From Rodentibacter heidelbergensis (GTDB lineage: Bacteria > Pseudomonadota > Gammaproteobacteria > Enterobacterales > Pasteurellaceae), in assembly GCF_002000125.1 (NCBI RefSeq), contig NZ_MLHH01000008.1, forward strand, positions 62,001-126,000: 64,000 bases of DNA, written 5' to 3'. The stretch's first letter is position 1; the number at the start of each line of letters is the position of its first letter. This document shows, piece after piece, positions 49,322 to 57,301 of the stretch. A model generated the notes under the pieces. It had not been told where the DNA came from and ran no database searches. It saw nothing but the letters and a program-made list of their open reading frames with translations. The position numbers were made by a program, and so were the translations under genes.

Positions 49322-50476
49322 ATGAAATATGCATTAGTGAATTCAGTGATTTATACCAAATACGAGGTGTTACACGATTTTGCAGTGGTGATTAACGGAG
49401 AATTTATCGAAGCCGTTATACCGCAAAATGAACTTGAAGCAGGCATTAAAACCATTGATTTACGGGGCAATAATCTAACGGCCGGTTTTATTGATCTTCA
49501 ACTCAATGGTTGTGACGGTGTGATGTTTAACGATCAAACCACGGTGGAAACCTTGGAGATCATGCAAGCCACCAATTTAAAATCCGGTTGTACCAGTTTT
49601 CTTCCCACTTTTATTACCGCCCCAGACGAAGGCATTAAAAGAGCGGTTAACACCATGCGTGAATATTTAACCCTACATAAAAACCAAGCACTCGGGTTAC
49701 ACATTGAAGGGCCTTATATTAGTGTAGAAAAAAAAGGCGTGCATCGCTCGGAATATATCCGTGAAATTTCCCCAGAAATGAAAGATTTTCTGTGTGAGAA
49801 TGGCGATGTGATTACTAAAATCACGATTGCCGCAGAAAACCCGACTTCACAATATATTCCTGATTTTGTCAAAAGCGGTATTATTGTTTCTATTGGTCAT
49901 TCCAATGCTGATTATGAAACCGCAAAGGCAGCTTTTCGTAAAGGGGCAACCTTTGCCACCCATCTGCATAATGCCATGTCGCCCATCAGCTCCGGCAGAG
50001 CAATGGGGGTTGTGGGGGCTGTGTTAGACTCCGATATTTATACCGGTATTATTATCGATGGTGTGCATGTGAATTATGGCAATGTCCGACTTGATAAAAA
50101 AATCAAAGGCGACAAATTATGTATTGTGACTGATTCTATTGCGGCCGCAGGGGCAGGCCCTGAATTAGAAACTTTTACCTTTGAAGGCAAAACTATTTAT
50201 GTGAGAGAAGGGCGTTGTTATGATGCCAATGGTACTATTGCAGGCGCTTCGATTACTATGATGGAATCCATCAAAAATGCCGTGGAATACGTTGAAATTC
50301 CCCTTGCTGAAGCGATTCGTATGAGTAACCTTTATCCGGCTCGAGCTATCGGCGTAGATGATCGTTTGGGTTCGGTAGAAAAAGGTAAAGTCGCCAATCT
50401 TGCTGTGTTTACATCAAATTATGAGGTGATTGGTACGGTATTGAACGGGGAATGGAAACCCAATTTGTCATCATAA
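49322..50476 (+). CDS. nagA: N-acetylglucosamine-6-phosphate deacetylase
   Basis: A 384-residue amidohydrolase that removes acetate from GlcNAc-6-P. FIDLQLNGCDGVMFND, the metal Glu in LHIEGPYIS, SIGHSNADYE and THLHNAMSPISSGRAMG (metal His residues) and the catalytic Asp in IVTDSIAAAG are present. It joins the NanE and NagE branches to NagB. It is the last gene of the nan-nag operon, ahead of a clear terminator. Confidence 0.96.
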   Translation: MKYALVNSVIYTKYEVLHDFAVVINGEFIEAVIPQNELEAGIKTIDLRGNNLTAGFIDLQLNGCDGVMFNDQTTVETLEIMQATNLKSGCTSFLPTFITAPDEGIKRAVNTMREYLTLHKNQALGLHIEGPYISVEKKGVHRSEYIREISPEMKDFLCENGDVITKITIAAENPTSQYIPDFVKSGIIVSIGHSNADYETAKAAFRKGATFATHLHNAMSPISSGRAMGVVGAVLDSDIYTGIIIDGVHVNYGNVRLDKKIKGDKLCIVTDSIAAAGAGPELETFTFEGKTIYVREGRCYDANGTIAGASITMMESIKNAVEYVEIPLAEAIRMSNLYPARAIGVDDRLGSVEKGKVANLAVFTSNYEVIGTVLNGEWKPNLSS

Positions 50477-50500
50477 AAAACAGATTGAATCAAAATTAAA

Positions 50501-50535
50501 AAATCCATATCGTCACAACGGTATGGATTTTTTTC
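50501..50535 (+). terminator. nag operon terminator
   Basis: AAATCCATA / TATGGATTT with a 12-base loop and a T-rich tail. Confidence 0.8.
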
Positions 50536-50604
50536 TTTATTGTCTTTAATAAGAATAATTTTTATCTATAATATAAAAACTTAGTTTTATAGTAGGAGAT
50601 TAAA

Positions 50605-51360
50605 ATGGCGAAAGGAGAAGTGGGACATAATTTTCTGGCACGTTTAGGCAAAACACGTTTACGTCCCGGTGGCAAAAAAGCAACGGATTGGTTGATAGGA
50701 AACGGTGATTTCACTCAGCATAAAAAAGTGTTAGAAGTTGCATGTAATATGGGAACAACGGCAATTGGTTTGGCGAAACAATTCGGTTGCCATATTGAGG
50801 GCGTGGATCTAGATGAGGAAGCGTTAGAAAAAGCGAAAGCAAATATCATCGCCAATAATTTACAAGATAAAATTCATGTTCAGCGTGCTAATGCAATGAA
50901 ATTGCCTTTTGAAGATGAAACCTTTGATATCGTGATCAATGAAGCAATGTTGACAATGTTGCCGGTGGAGGCGAAGAAAAAAGCCATTGCAGAATATTTT
51001 CGGGTGTTAAAACCGGGCGGTTTTTTACTGACCCATGATGTGATGTTGGTAGGAGAAGATCACCAAACTATTCTTGATAATATGCGTAAAGCGATTAATG
51101 TCACGGTAACCCCATTAACCAAAGAAGGTTGGAAAGGACTTTTTCAAGAAAGCGGATTCCGAAATGTGGATACGTTTTCAGGCGAAATGACATTACTTTC
51201 ACCAAAGGGAATGATTTATGATGAAGGCGTGTTGGGTACATTAAAAATCGTTAGAAATGCAATGAAAACTGAAAACCGTGAGCAATTTAAAAGAATGTTT
51301 AAAACCTTTAATGATCCTGAACACAAATTGCATTTTATTGCAGTGTGTAGTCAAAAATAA
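50605..51360 (+). CDS. Class I SAM-dependent methyltransferase
   Basis: A 251-residue protein with motif I VLEVACNMGTTAIGLAKQFG, the acidic loop GVDLDEEAL, motif III-like RANAMKLPFEDETFDIVINEAML and motif IV LKPGGFLLTHD. It is a complete Rossmann methyltransferase of the UbiE/Methyltransf_11 type. N-terminal GHNFLARLGKTRLRPGGKKATDWL is typical of small-molecule methyltransferases I have seen in Haemophilus, but the substrate is unknown. It has its own promoter region and terminator and is convergent with ompP2. Confidence 0.8.
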   Translation: MAKGEVGHNFLARLGKTRLRPGGKKATDWLIGNGDFTQHKKVLEVACNMGTTAIGLAKQFGCHIEGVDLDEEALEKAKANIIANNLQDKIHVQRANAMKLPFEDETFDIVINEAMLTMLPVEAKKKAIAEYFRVLKPGGFLLTHDVMLVGEDHQTILDNMRKAINVTVTPLTKEGWKGLFQESGFRNVDTFSGEMTLLSPKGMIYDEGVLGTLKIVRNAMKTENREQFKRMFKTFNDPEHKLHFIAVCSQK

Positions 51361-51385
51361 TTGAGAAATTGACAGCACTTATTAA

Positions 51386-51414
51386 AAAAGGCGAATCTTT
51401 CGATTCGCCTTTTT
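51386..51414. terminator. Bidirectional terminator between methyltransferase and porin genes
   Basis: A 12-bp perfect stem AAAAGGCGAATC / GATTCGCCTTTT with a 4-base loop between convergent genes. Confidence 0.9.
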
Positions 51415-51437
51415 AAAGATTTGAAAAGAATTTCAAA

Positions 51438-52502
51438 TTACCAGTATACACGCATACCTACACCGATAGCTTTGTCATCTTTTTTGCTGATGTAGTCATA
51501 ACCACCGTTAGCATTGTAGTCATAGTTTTTAGTACGAGTATATTTACCTTCTAAGAACACCACCACTTGTTTGTGGAATTGATAGTCAACACCAAGTAAG
51601 AAACCATGTTCTTTAGATTTGCTCTTTTCTTTGGTTTTCACACGTTCATAGAGGTAGTTACCATAGATTTTAGATTTAGCAAGTGCTTGATATTCGAAAC
51701 CAGGTGCTACATAGAATTTATCGGTTTTTAGATCGCCATCTTTTTCATGAGCATAACCGAAGTCACCGATTAATTTGAAATCACCAAATTTATAGCTTAA
51801 TGAGGCTAAATAACCGTCTTTACGGTGAGATTGATTATTTGAACCTGTTTCATAGTTAGTGTGACCATAGGCAAAACGGATATCGTAGTTATCTTGAGCA
51901 TACACAGCACCTACACCAAATCCGCCTTTAATTCCTGGTACGAGGTCATCACCTTTTTCATCATGTCTTTGACCAAAGTTATAATTTGCGCTTAACTGTA
52001 ACCCTTCAATACCACGGTAGCCATAACGAATTACACCAGTACCTGCTGTTGGAATATAATCACCTTTTGGAATAATACCGTATTCATAGTCGGTTGTTTG
52101 GCTTAAATCATCAGCAATCGTTACTTGGCGGCCAAATGTTAATTCACCATATTGTTTGCTACCGAAACCAGCATAAGCACGGTAAGCATAAAGGCTACCG
52201 AACTTATCACGAGATTCCGTATCATTAAAGCGGAACTCAACACGCCCTAACGCATAGAAATCGTTATCTAAGTCGTGTTTCACTCTGAAACCCATACGGG
52301 AACCCGCATTACGCAATGCAGATTGTGATTTTTTGCTTGAAGAAGTTGCAGTAGTTGTTTTTGAGCTGCTCTTTTCCATAATTAAACGAAGGGAACCGTA
52401 TAATTCAACTTCTGTTCCTTCGTTGTTATAAATTACTGTCGCATTCGCTGCTGAGGCGGCAAATGCACCAACGATTAATGCTGCTAGTGTTTTTTTCATC
52501 AT
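51438..52502 (-). CDS. ompP2: General porin, OmpP2-like
   Basis: A 354-residue outer-membrane trimeric porin. The signal peptide MMKKTLAALIVGAFAASAANA is almost that of H. influenzae P2, followed by VIYNNEGTEVELYGSLRLI. Alternating beta strands, KQYGELTFGRQVTIADDLSQTTDYEYG (loop 3 region) and the aromatic C-terminus VGMRVYW support the call; Phe is more usual than the final Trp. Ser/Thr/Lys-rich loop 1 (SSSKTTTATSSSKK) looks surface exposed. It lies next to nagA and rnhA as in H. influenzae. Confidence 0.93.
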   Translation of the reverse strand: MMKKTLAALIVGAFAASAANATVIYNNEGTEVELYGSLRLIMEKSSSKTTTATSSSKKSQSALRNAGSRMGFRVKHDLDNDFYALGRVEFRFNDTESRDKFGSLYAYRAYAGFGSKQYGELTFGRQVTIADDLSQTTDYEYGIIPKGDYIPTAGTGVIRYGYRGIEGLQLSANYNFGQRHDEKGDDLVPGIKGGFGVGAVYAQDNYDIRFAYGHTNYETGSNNQSHRKDGYLASLSYKFGDFKLIGDFGYAHEKDGDLKTDKFYVAPGFEYQALAKSKIYGNYLYERVKTKEKSKSKEHGFLLGVDYQFHKQVVVFLEGKYTRTKNYDYNANGGYDYISKKDDKAIGVGMRVYW

Positions 52503-52725
52503 TGTTATTCCTTATTGGTTGGTTAATGTCTAGGATTGAACTTTTCATGATTGAAAATGTCAACTGCTGAAATAGACGGCTTGGATCATTGCAAAAAGCC
52601 TTTTTTCTGTCAATGGAAAACGGTTGCGAATGTTTAAATATCAGATCAAGATCACATTTTTTAGACAGTCGAGTGTGAAATTTGAACAATCTGCTCATAA
52701 AATAAGACAAAAATCAACCGCACTT

Positions 52726-53190
52726 TTATTCAGCTTGATATCCTTCATCGTTAAAAGTCGGGTTTGTTGCGCCCTCTTTGGCTAATCTATCGCAGATTTC
52801 ATTTTCACGGTGGCCGGCATGGCCTTTTACCCATTTCCATTCAATTTGGTGACGTTGGATTGCCTGATCGAGCGCGATCCATAAATCTTGGTTTTTCACC
52901 GGTTTACCGCTAGCGGCTTTCCAATTATTTTTTTTCCAATTAAAAATCCATTGGGTGATGCCTTTTTTCATATATTGGCTGTCACTATAAAGGGTGATTT
53001 GGCAAGGCTCTTTTAGGGAATTGAGCGCTTCAATCACCGCACGCAATTCCATTCGGTTATTGGTGGTGGTGAAATAACCTTTGGAGAGGGTTTTTTCGTG
53101 TTGTTTATAACGCAACAGAATACCAATTCCGCCTGCGCCGGGGTTACCAAGACAAGAACCGTCAGTAAAAATTTCAATCTGTTTTTGCAT
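52726..53190 (-). CDS. rnhA: Ribonuclease HI
   Basis: A 154-residue enzyme that cleaves the RNA of RNA-DNA hybrids. The catalytic acids are at D10 ([11 protein letters not shown]), E48 (NNRMELRAV) and D70 (LYSDSQY), with the fourth in [14 protein letters not shown]. The basic protrusion [20 protein letters not shown] is present. It is divergent from dnaQ with a 59-bp gap, the same arrangement as in E. coli. Confidence 0.97.
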   Translation of the reverse strand: MQKQIEIFTDGSCLGNPGAGGIGILLRYKQHEKTLSKGYFTTTNNRMELRAVIEALNSLKEPCQITLYSDSQYMKKGITQWIFNWKKNNWKAASGKPVKNQDLWIALDQAIQRHQIEWKWVKGHAGHRENEICDRLAKEGATNPTFNDEGYQAE

Positions 53191-53249
53191 AACAAAATCG
53201 TTGTTGTGTAAAATGGTGACATTTTAATGGAAAGAAATAGGGTGAACAA

Positions 53250-54017
53250 ATGATTAATCCAAACCGCCAAATTGTGTTGGATACGGAAACCACGGGGATG
53301 AACCAACTGGGGGCGCATTACGAAGGTCATGGAATTATTGAAATTGGGGCGGTGGAGTTGGTTAATCGCCGTTATACGGGCAATAATTTCCATATTTATA
53401 TTAATCCTAACCGCCCTGTTGATCCTGAGGCGATAAAAGTTCACGGGATTACCGATGAAATGCTAGCAGATAAACCGGATTTTAAAGTCATTGCACAAGA
53501 ATTTTTAGACTATATCAAAGGGGCTGAGCTATTGATCCACAATGCCCCCTTCGATGTGGGGTTTATGGATTATGAATTTCGTAAGCTTGGGTTGGCGGTG
53601 AAAACCGAAGAGATTTGTGTGGTAACGGATACTTTACAAATGGCACGCCAGATGTATCCGGGCAAACGGAACAGTTTAGATGCGCTTTGTGATCGATTAG
53701 GTATTGATAACAGCAAGCGAACCTTGCACGGGGCGTTACTGGATGCGGAAATTCTGGCAGATGTTTATCTTTCGATGACAGGTGGACAAACCAGTTTGTT
53801 TGGAGAGGGAGAAGAGGAAAGCCCGATAATGCCTATACAAGAAGAAAATATTGTAGAGGCGGTAGAAAGTGCGGTGATTTTTTCCAACAATTTAAAGTGT
53901 CTCCAACCCAACGAAGAAGAGCTACAAGCCCATTTGGAATTATTGAAAATGATCAATAAAAAGAGTGATGGAAAATGTTTGTGGGATTTGCGTATTGGGG
54001 ATGGAACCGTGCATTAA
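53250..54017 (+). CDS. dnaQ: DNA polymerase III epsilon subunit (3'-5' proofreading exonuclease)
   Basis: A 255-residue DEDDh exonuclease. ExoI VLDTETTGMNQL (D11, E13), ExoII LIHNAPFDVGFMDYE and ExoIII HGALLDAEILADVYL are complete. The linker contains GGQTSLFGEGEEE, a beta-clamp binding motif of the QTS(L/M)xF kind. The C-terminal tail would bind the polymerase subunit alpha. A USS lies in the tail at ~53869. Confidence 0.96.
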   Translation: MINPNRQIVLDTETTGMNQLGAHYEGHGIIEIGAVELVNRRYTGNNFHIYINPNRPVDPEAIKVHGITDEMLADKPDFKVIAQEFLDYIKGAELLIHNAPFDVGFMDYEFRKLGLAVKTEEICVVTDTLQMARQMYPGKRNSLDALCDRLGIDNSKRTLHGALLDAEILADVYLSMTGGQTSLFGEGEEESPIMPIQEENIVEAVESAVIFSNNLKCLQPNEEELQAHLELLKMINKKSDGKCLWDLRIGDGTVH

Positions 54018-54050
54018 ATAAACAGCCGAACGTGAAATGAAAAAAAAAGA

Positions 54051-54079
54051 TTGACGAGATAACAGTGGATCATTATGAT
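54051..54079 (+). promoter_or_regulatory. tRNA-Asp promoter
   Basis: TTGACG (54051-54056), a 17-bp spacer and TATGAT (54074-54079), 15 bp before the first tRNA. Confidence 0.65.
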
Positions 54080-54093
54080 ACGCACCACTTAGC

Positions 54094-54170
54094 GGAGTGG
54101 TAGTTCAGCTGGTTAGAATACCTGCCTGTCACGCAGGGGGTCGCGGGTTCGAGTCCCGTCCATTCCGCCA
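54094..54170 (+). tRNA. tRNA-Asp (GTC)
   Basis: 77 nt with encoded CCA. The acceptor stem is GGAGTGG / CCATTCC, the anticodon GTC at 54128-54130 sits in the loop of CCTGC..GCAGG, and the T arm is GGGTTCGAGTCCC. Confidence 0.98.
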
Positions 54171-54233
54171 ATTTTTTATTTACTCTTTATTGTTGTGAAT
54201 TATCAAAATAAAGAGATAAAAGAATAAAACAGC

Positions 54234-54310
54234 GGAGTGGTAGTTCAGCTGGTTAGAATACCTGCCTGTCACGCAGGGGGTCGCGGGTTCGAGTCCCGTC
54301 CATTCCGCCA
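54234..54310 (+). tRNA. tRNA-Asp (GTC), second identical copy
   Basis: Base-for-base identical to the first copy, 63 bp downstream, anticodon at 54268-54270. It is probably co-transcribed with the first. Confidence 0.98.
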
Positions 54311-54330
54311 ATTCTTTTAAACATAAAACA

Positions 54331-54352
54331 GCACCTTTAAGGTGCATTTTTT
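54331..54352 (+). terminator. tRNA-Asp operon terminator
   Basis: GCACCT / AGGTGC stem followed by T6. Confidence 0.85.
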
Positions 54353-54410
54353 ATGCCTGAAATTTATTACCATTCTTGACAAGATTTTTATAAATGCTTA
54401 AGATTTGAAG

Positions 54411-54573
54411 CACTAGGGAGCGCGAACTCCCTAGTATGTCGTTATTATCAGTAAGTCGGGAAACTCAGTAATAATAGCAGTACGACAAGGATAATAATTT
54501 TAATCATGTGATTATCCTCTTCAAACGTTGCGAAAAAGCGCAATCCCGCTTTCAAGACCTAACCTTGAAAGCG
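54411..54573 (+). ncRNA. Candidate Sib-like antisense antitoxin RNA
   Basis: A perfect -35 TTGACA (54376-54381), 17 bp and TAAGAT (54399-54404) predict a start near 54411. The RNA would open with the hairpin ACTAGGGAG / CTCCCTAGT (54412-54435), run antisense through the whole Ibs-like ORF and its ribosome-binding site, and meet the hairpin CGCTTTCAAG / CTTGAAAGCG (54547-54573). That hairpin lacks a U tract, so the true 3' end may be the terminator at 54617. Sib RNAs of E. coli have the same antisense layout and a GGGAG-containing 5' hairpin as I remember them. Confidence 0.65.
54448..54507 (-). CDS. Ibs-like small hydrophobic toxin peptide
   Basis: A 19-codon ORF, MIKIIILVVLLLLLSFPTY, ending in TGA with further in-phase stops. 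AGAGGA lies 7 bp before the ATG. E. coli Ibs toxins are 18-19 residues, a hydrophobic Ile/Val/Leu run ending SF-x-A-Y. This peptide has the same length, the basic residue at 3, the LL core and the SFP-x-Y end. Ibs peptides insert in the inner membrane and depolarise it. A -10 TATAAT (54579-54584, minus strand) gives a start near 54572. No other copy is seen in the window. Confidence 0.75.
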   Translation of the reverse strand: MIKIIILVVLLLLLSFPTY

Positions 54574-54616
54574 AGATAATTATAACGAAAGTTATGAATA
54601 AATAAACAGTATTGAT

Positions 54617-54647
54617 AAAGCCACGATTTTTGTTCGTGGCTTTTTAT
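54617..54647 (+). terminator. Terminator upstream of der
   Basis: A 10-bp stem AAAGCCACGA / TCGTGGCTTT followed by T-rich DNA. It shields der from upstream transcription and may end the Sib-like RNA. Confidence 0.85.
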
Positions 54648-54729
54648 TTGTCTGTTTTCAAATCGCTTTTTACCAATGCACTAACTTCCGCTATAATGCC
54701 CTCCATTTTGACAAGATTAGAGATTTTTT

Positions 54730-56244
54730 ATGGCAACTCCTGTTGTAGCCCTAGTGGGGCGTCCTAATGTGGGAAAATCCACTCTGTTTAATCGCCTAAC
54801 CCGTACCCGTGATGCTTTAGTGGCGGACTTCCCCGGTTTAACTCGTGATCGTAAATATGGTCATGCCCATATTTCGGGTTATGAATTTATTGTGATCGAT
54901 ACCGGTGGGATTGACGGCACAGAAGAGGGGGTGGAAGAAAAAATGGCGGAGCAGTCACTGCTTGCGATTGAAGAAGCGGATATCGTGCTTTTCCTTGTGG
55001 ATGCCCGTGCAGGTTTAACGGCAGCCGATATCGGTATCGCGAATTATTTACGCCAACGTCAAAATAAAATCACGGTGCTGGTGGCGAATAAAACCGATGG
55101 CATTGATGCCGATTCCCACTGTGCTGAATTTTATCAACTCGGTTTAGGTGAGATTGCACAAATTGCTGCCTCTCAAGGGCGTGGTGTCACGCAATTAATG
55201 GAGCAAGTGCTGGCACCTTTCGCCGAACAAATGGAAAACGCGGAAAAAATTGACCGCACTTTTGATGAAGAACAAGATGAGTGGGAACAAGAATTTGATT
55301 TTGATTCGGAAGAAGACACCTCATTACTTGATGGAGCCTTGGAAGAAGAAAACGAAGAGGAACAAGACAAAAACATCAAGATCGCCATTGTGGGTCGCCC
55401 AAATGTGGGGAAATCAACACTCACTAACCGTATTTTAGGTGAGGATCGGGTGGTGGTTTATGATATGCCGGGTACTACTCGTGATAGCATTTATATCCCC
55501 ATGGAGCGTGACGGTCAGCAATATACCTTGATTGATACTGCTGGGGTGCGTAAACGGGGAAAAGTACATCTTGCGGTGGAAAAATTTTCGGTGATTAAAA
55601 CCTTACAGGCTATTCAAGATGCCAATGTGGTGTTACTCACCATTGATGCCCGTGAAAATATTTCAGACCAAGATCTATCATTACTCGGTTTTATTTTAAA
55701 TGCCGGACGTTCCCTGGTTATTGTGGTGAATAAATGGGATGGATTGGATCAAGAAATCAAAGACCGAGTGAAATCAGAACTTGATCGCCGTTTAGATTTT
55801 ATTGATTTTGCCCGAGTGCATTTCATTTCTGCGTTACACGGCAGTGGGGTGGGAAATCTCTTTGATTCGATTAAAGAAGCCTATGCCTGTGCCACACAAA
55901 AAATGACCACTTCAATGCTGACGCGCATTTTGCAAATGGCGACAGATGAGCATCAACCACCCATGGTGGGAGGGCGGCGTATCAAATTAAAATATGCCCA
56001 TCCGGGTGGCTATAATCCGCCGATTATTGTGGTACATGGTAATCAAATGGAAAAATTACCGGATTCTTATAAGCGTTATCTATCGAACTATTATCGTAAG
56101 AGCTTGAAGATTATCGGTTCACCTATTCGTCTTCTTTTCCAAGAAGGGGCAAACCCTTTTGCCGGACGTAAAAATAAATTAACACCAAATCAATTACGCA
56201 AACGTAAGCGTTTGATGAAATTTATTAAAAAATCGAAAAGATGA
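54730..56244 (+). CDS. der: Ribosome biogenesis GTPase Der (EngA)
   Basis: A 504-residue double GTPase needed for 50S assembly. The first G domain has [14 protein letters not shown] and DTGGID, with NKTD. A Glu/Asp-rich linker (~165-210) precedes the second G domain with [23 protein letters not shown] and NKWD. The C-terminal KH-like domain starts near 390. The USS in the linker (~55250) is translated as KIDRTFD. A TATAAT lies at 54692. Confidence 0.97.
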   Translation: MATPVVALVGRPNVGKSTLFNRLTRTRDALVADFPGLTRDRKYGHAHISGYEFIVIDTGGIDGTEEGVEEKMAEQSLLAIEEADIVLFLVDARAGLTAADIGIANYLRQRQNKITVLVANKTDGIDADSHCAEFYQLGLGEIAQIAASQGRGVTQLMEQVLAPFAEQMENAEKIDRTFDEEQDEWEQEFDFDSEEDTSLLDGALEEENEEEQDKNIKIAIVGRPNVGKSTLTNRILGEDRVVVYDMPGTTRDSIYIPMERDGQQYTLIDTAGVRKRGKVHLAVEKFSVIKTLQAIQDANVVLLTIDARENISDQDLSLLGFILNAGRSLVIVVNKWDGLDQEIKDRVKSELDRRLDFIDFARVHFISALHGSGVGNLFDSIKEAYACATQKMTTSMLTRILQMATDEHQPPMVGGRRIKLKYAHPGGYNPPIIVVHGNQMEKLPDSYKRYLSNYYRKSLKIIGSPIRLLFQEGANPFAGRKNKLTPNQLRKRKRLMKFIKKSKR

Positions 56245-56250
56245 TGTGAG

Positions 56251-56281
56251 AAAGTGCGGTGAAAAATGACCGCACTTTTTG
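56251..56281 (+). terminator. USS inverted-pair terminator after der
   Basis: AAAGTGCGGT (56251) and ACCGCACTTT (56269) plus a T run. Confidence 0.85.
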
Positions 56282-56292
56282 TTTTTTACGAC

Positions 56293-56536
56293 ATTATGTA
56301 GCAAATGCACAAATTATGGAGCATACTTCTCAGTCCCCTCGCCCGTTTACGGGAGAGGGGGGAGAAAATTCGTAGAATTTTCGGAGGGAGAGGGGGAAAT
56401 TTACATCGAATTCCCTCTCGTCTTACGAAAATTGCCGAACGCAATTTCCGTCGGTCTCTCTCCCGCAAGCGGGCGAGAGGAAAGAACTTATCCATATCAG
56501 ACAAGCAATTTGGCTTTTGTGCAACTGCTACATAAT
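56293..56536. mobile_element. MITE-like element with 21-bp terminal inverted repeats
   Basis: The ends 56293-56313 and 56516-56536 are inverted copies matching at 19 of 21 positions (ATTATGTAGCA..TGCACAAA). Inside are CCCCTC-type hairpins (56335-56360 and ~56457-56478) and AATTGC / GCAATT (56430-56446). There is no transposase and no credible ORF. It fills nearly all of the der-hda gap. I see no clear target-site duplication. Confidence 0.65.
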
Positions 56537-56545
56537 ACCGGTTTT

Positions 56546-57241
56546 TTATAGTCCTAAGATTTCTTTCACAAAAGGAATGGTGAGATTACGCTGTGCCTGT
56601 AATGAGGCTTTGTCGAGATGTTCCAAGGCTTGTAATAGCGTATGGGTATCACGGTTTAAGCGTTTTAGAAGAAATTGGGCGGTTTCTGTGGGGAGTTCGA
56701 TGCCACGCTGATGGGCATTTTGTTGTAATAGGGCTAATTTTTGCTCGTCTGTTAGGGGAGAAAGTTGGTAAATTTCCCCCCATTTTAAACGTGAGGCTAA
56801 ATCGGGTAATTGCACCTTTAATGCAGAAGGAGAGAGAGAAGCACTGACAATCAAAAGGGTTTGACCGCTCGCTTTAATTCGATTAAATAAATCAAAAATG
56901 GCGATTTCCCACTCAGCTTGCCCCATGACCGCATCAACATCATCTAAACAGACAAGCGCTTGTTGTTCTAAATTGTCTAATACAGCGGGGGAGAAATAAC
57001 GGGATTTGTTCAAAGGAACATAAATAGCAGGACGCTGTTCATTGAGATATTGATTACTCAGCGCACGAAGTAAATGGCTTTTACCAGAACCTACCGTTCC
57101 CCAAATATAGAAAAATTGCTGTTGAATCTCTTGTGAATTTTTGCGTAAGGAATCAAGCAACAACAAATTGTTGTCACCATAAAAATTCTCAAGTGTATCA
57201 TCATCAATTTGATGAATAGGCAAAGGAAGTTGCTGATTCAA
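56546..57241 (-). CDS. hda: DnaA regulatory inactivator Hda
   Basis: A 231-residue AAA+ protein that, with the DNA-loaded beta clamp, promotes ATP hydrolysis on DnaA to prevent re-initiation. The N-terminus MNQQLPLPIHQ contains the clamp-binding QLPLP motif. Walker A is GTVGSGKSHLLRAL and Walker B is ALVCLDDVDAVMG; sensor motifs are NRIKASGQTLLIVSA and LPDLASRLKWG. It lies downstream of uraA as in E. coli. Confidence 0.95.
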   Translation of the reverse strand: MNQQLPLPIHQIDDDTLENFYGDNNLLLLDSLRKNSQEIQQQFFYIWGTVGSGKSHLLRALSNQYLNEQRPAIYVPLNKSRYFSPAVLDNLEQQALVCLDDVDAVMGQAEWEIAIFDLFNRIKASGQTLLIVSASLSPSALKVQLPDLASRLKWGEIYQLSPLTDEQKLALLQQNAHQRGIELPTETAQFLLKRLNRDTHTLLQALEHLDKASLQAQRNLTIPFVKEILGL

Positions 57242-57263
57242 AATGATATAAAGCTGATTGGTT

Positions 57264-57291
57264 AAGAAAGAAAAGGGCTATTTCAGCCCTT
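57264..57291 (-). terminator. uraA terminator
   Basis: On the minus strand AAGGGCT / AGCCCTT is followed by TTCTTTCTT, in the gap between uraA and hda. Confidence 0.75.
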
Positions 57292-57301
57292 CATTTTTCG
57301 A

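Noticed and set aside
52503-52725. CRP-like half site (AAGATCACA) and a small hairpin upstream of ompP2
   Set aside because: Only one half matches CRP (TCAGA-N6-TCACA), and the hairpin (GGCTT/AAGCC) points toward the other strand. Too weak to call.
54040-54050. Poly-A tract as a phase-variable repeat
   Set aside because: It lies downstream of dnaQ and upstream of the tRNA promoter, not in a coding region or between promoter elements. No phase-variation role is evident. No tetranucleotide repeats of the Haemophilus kind were seen in the window.
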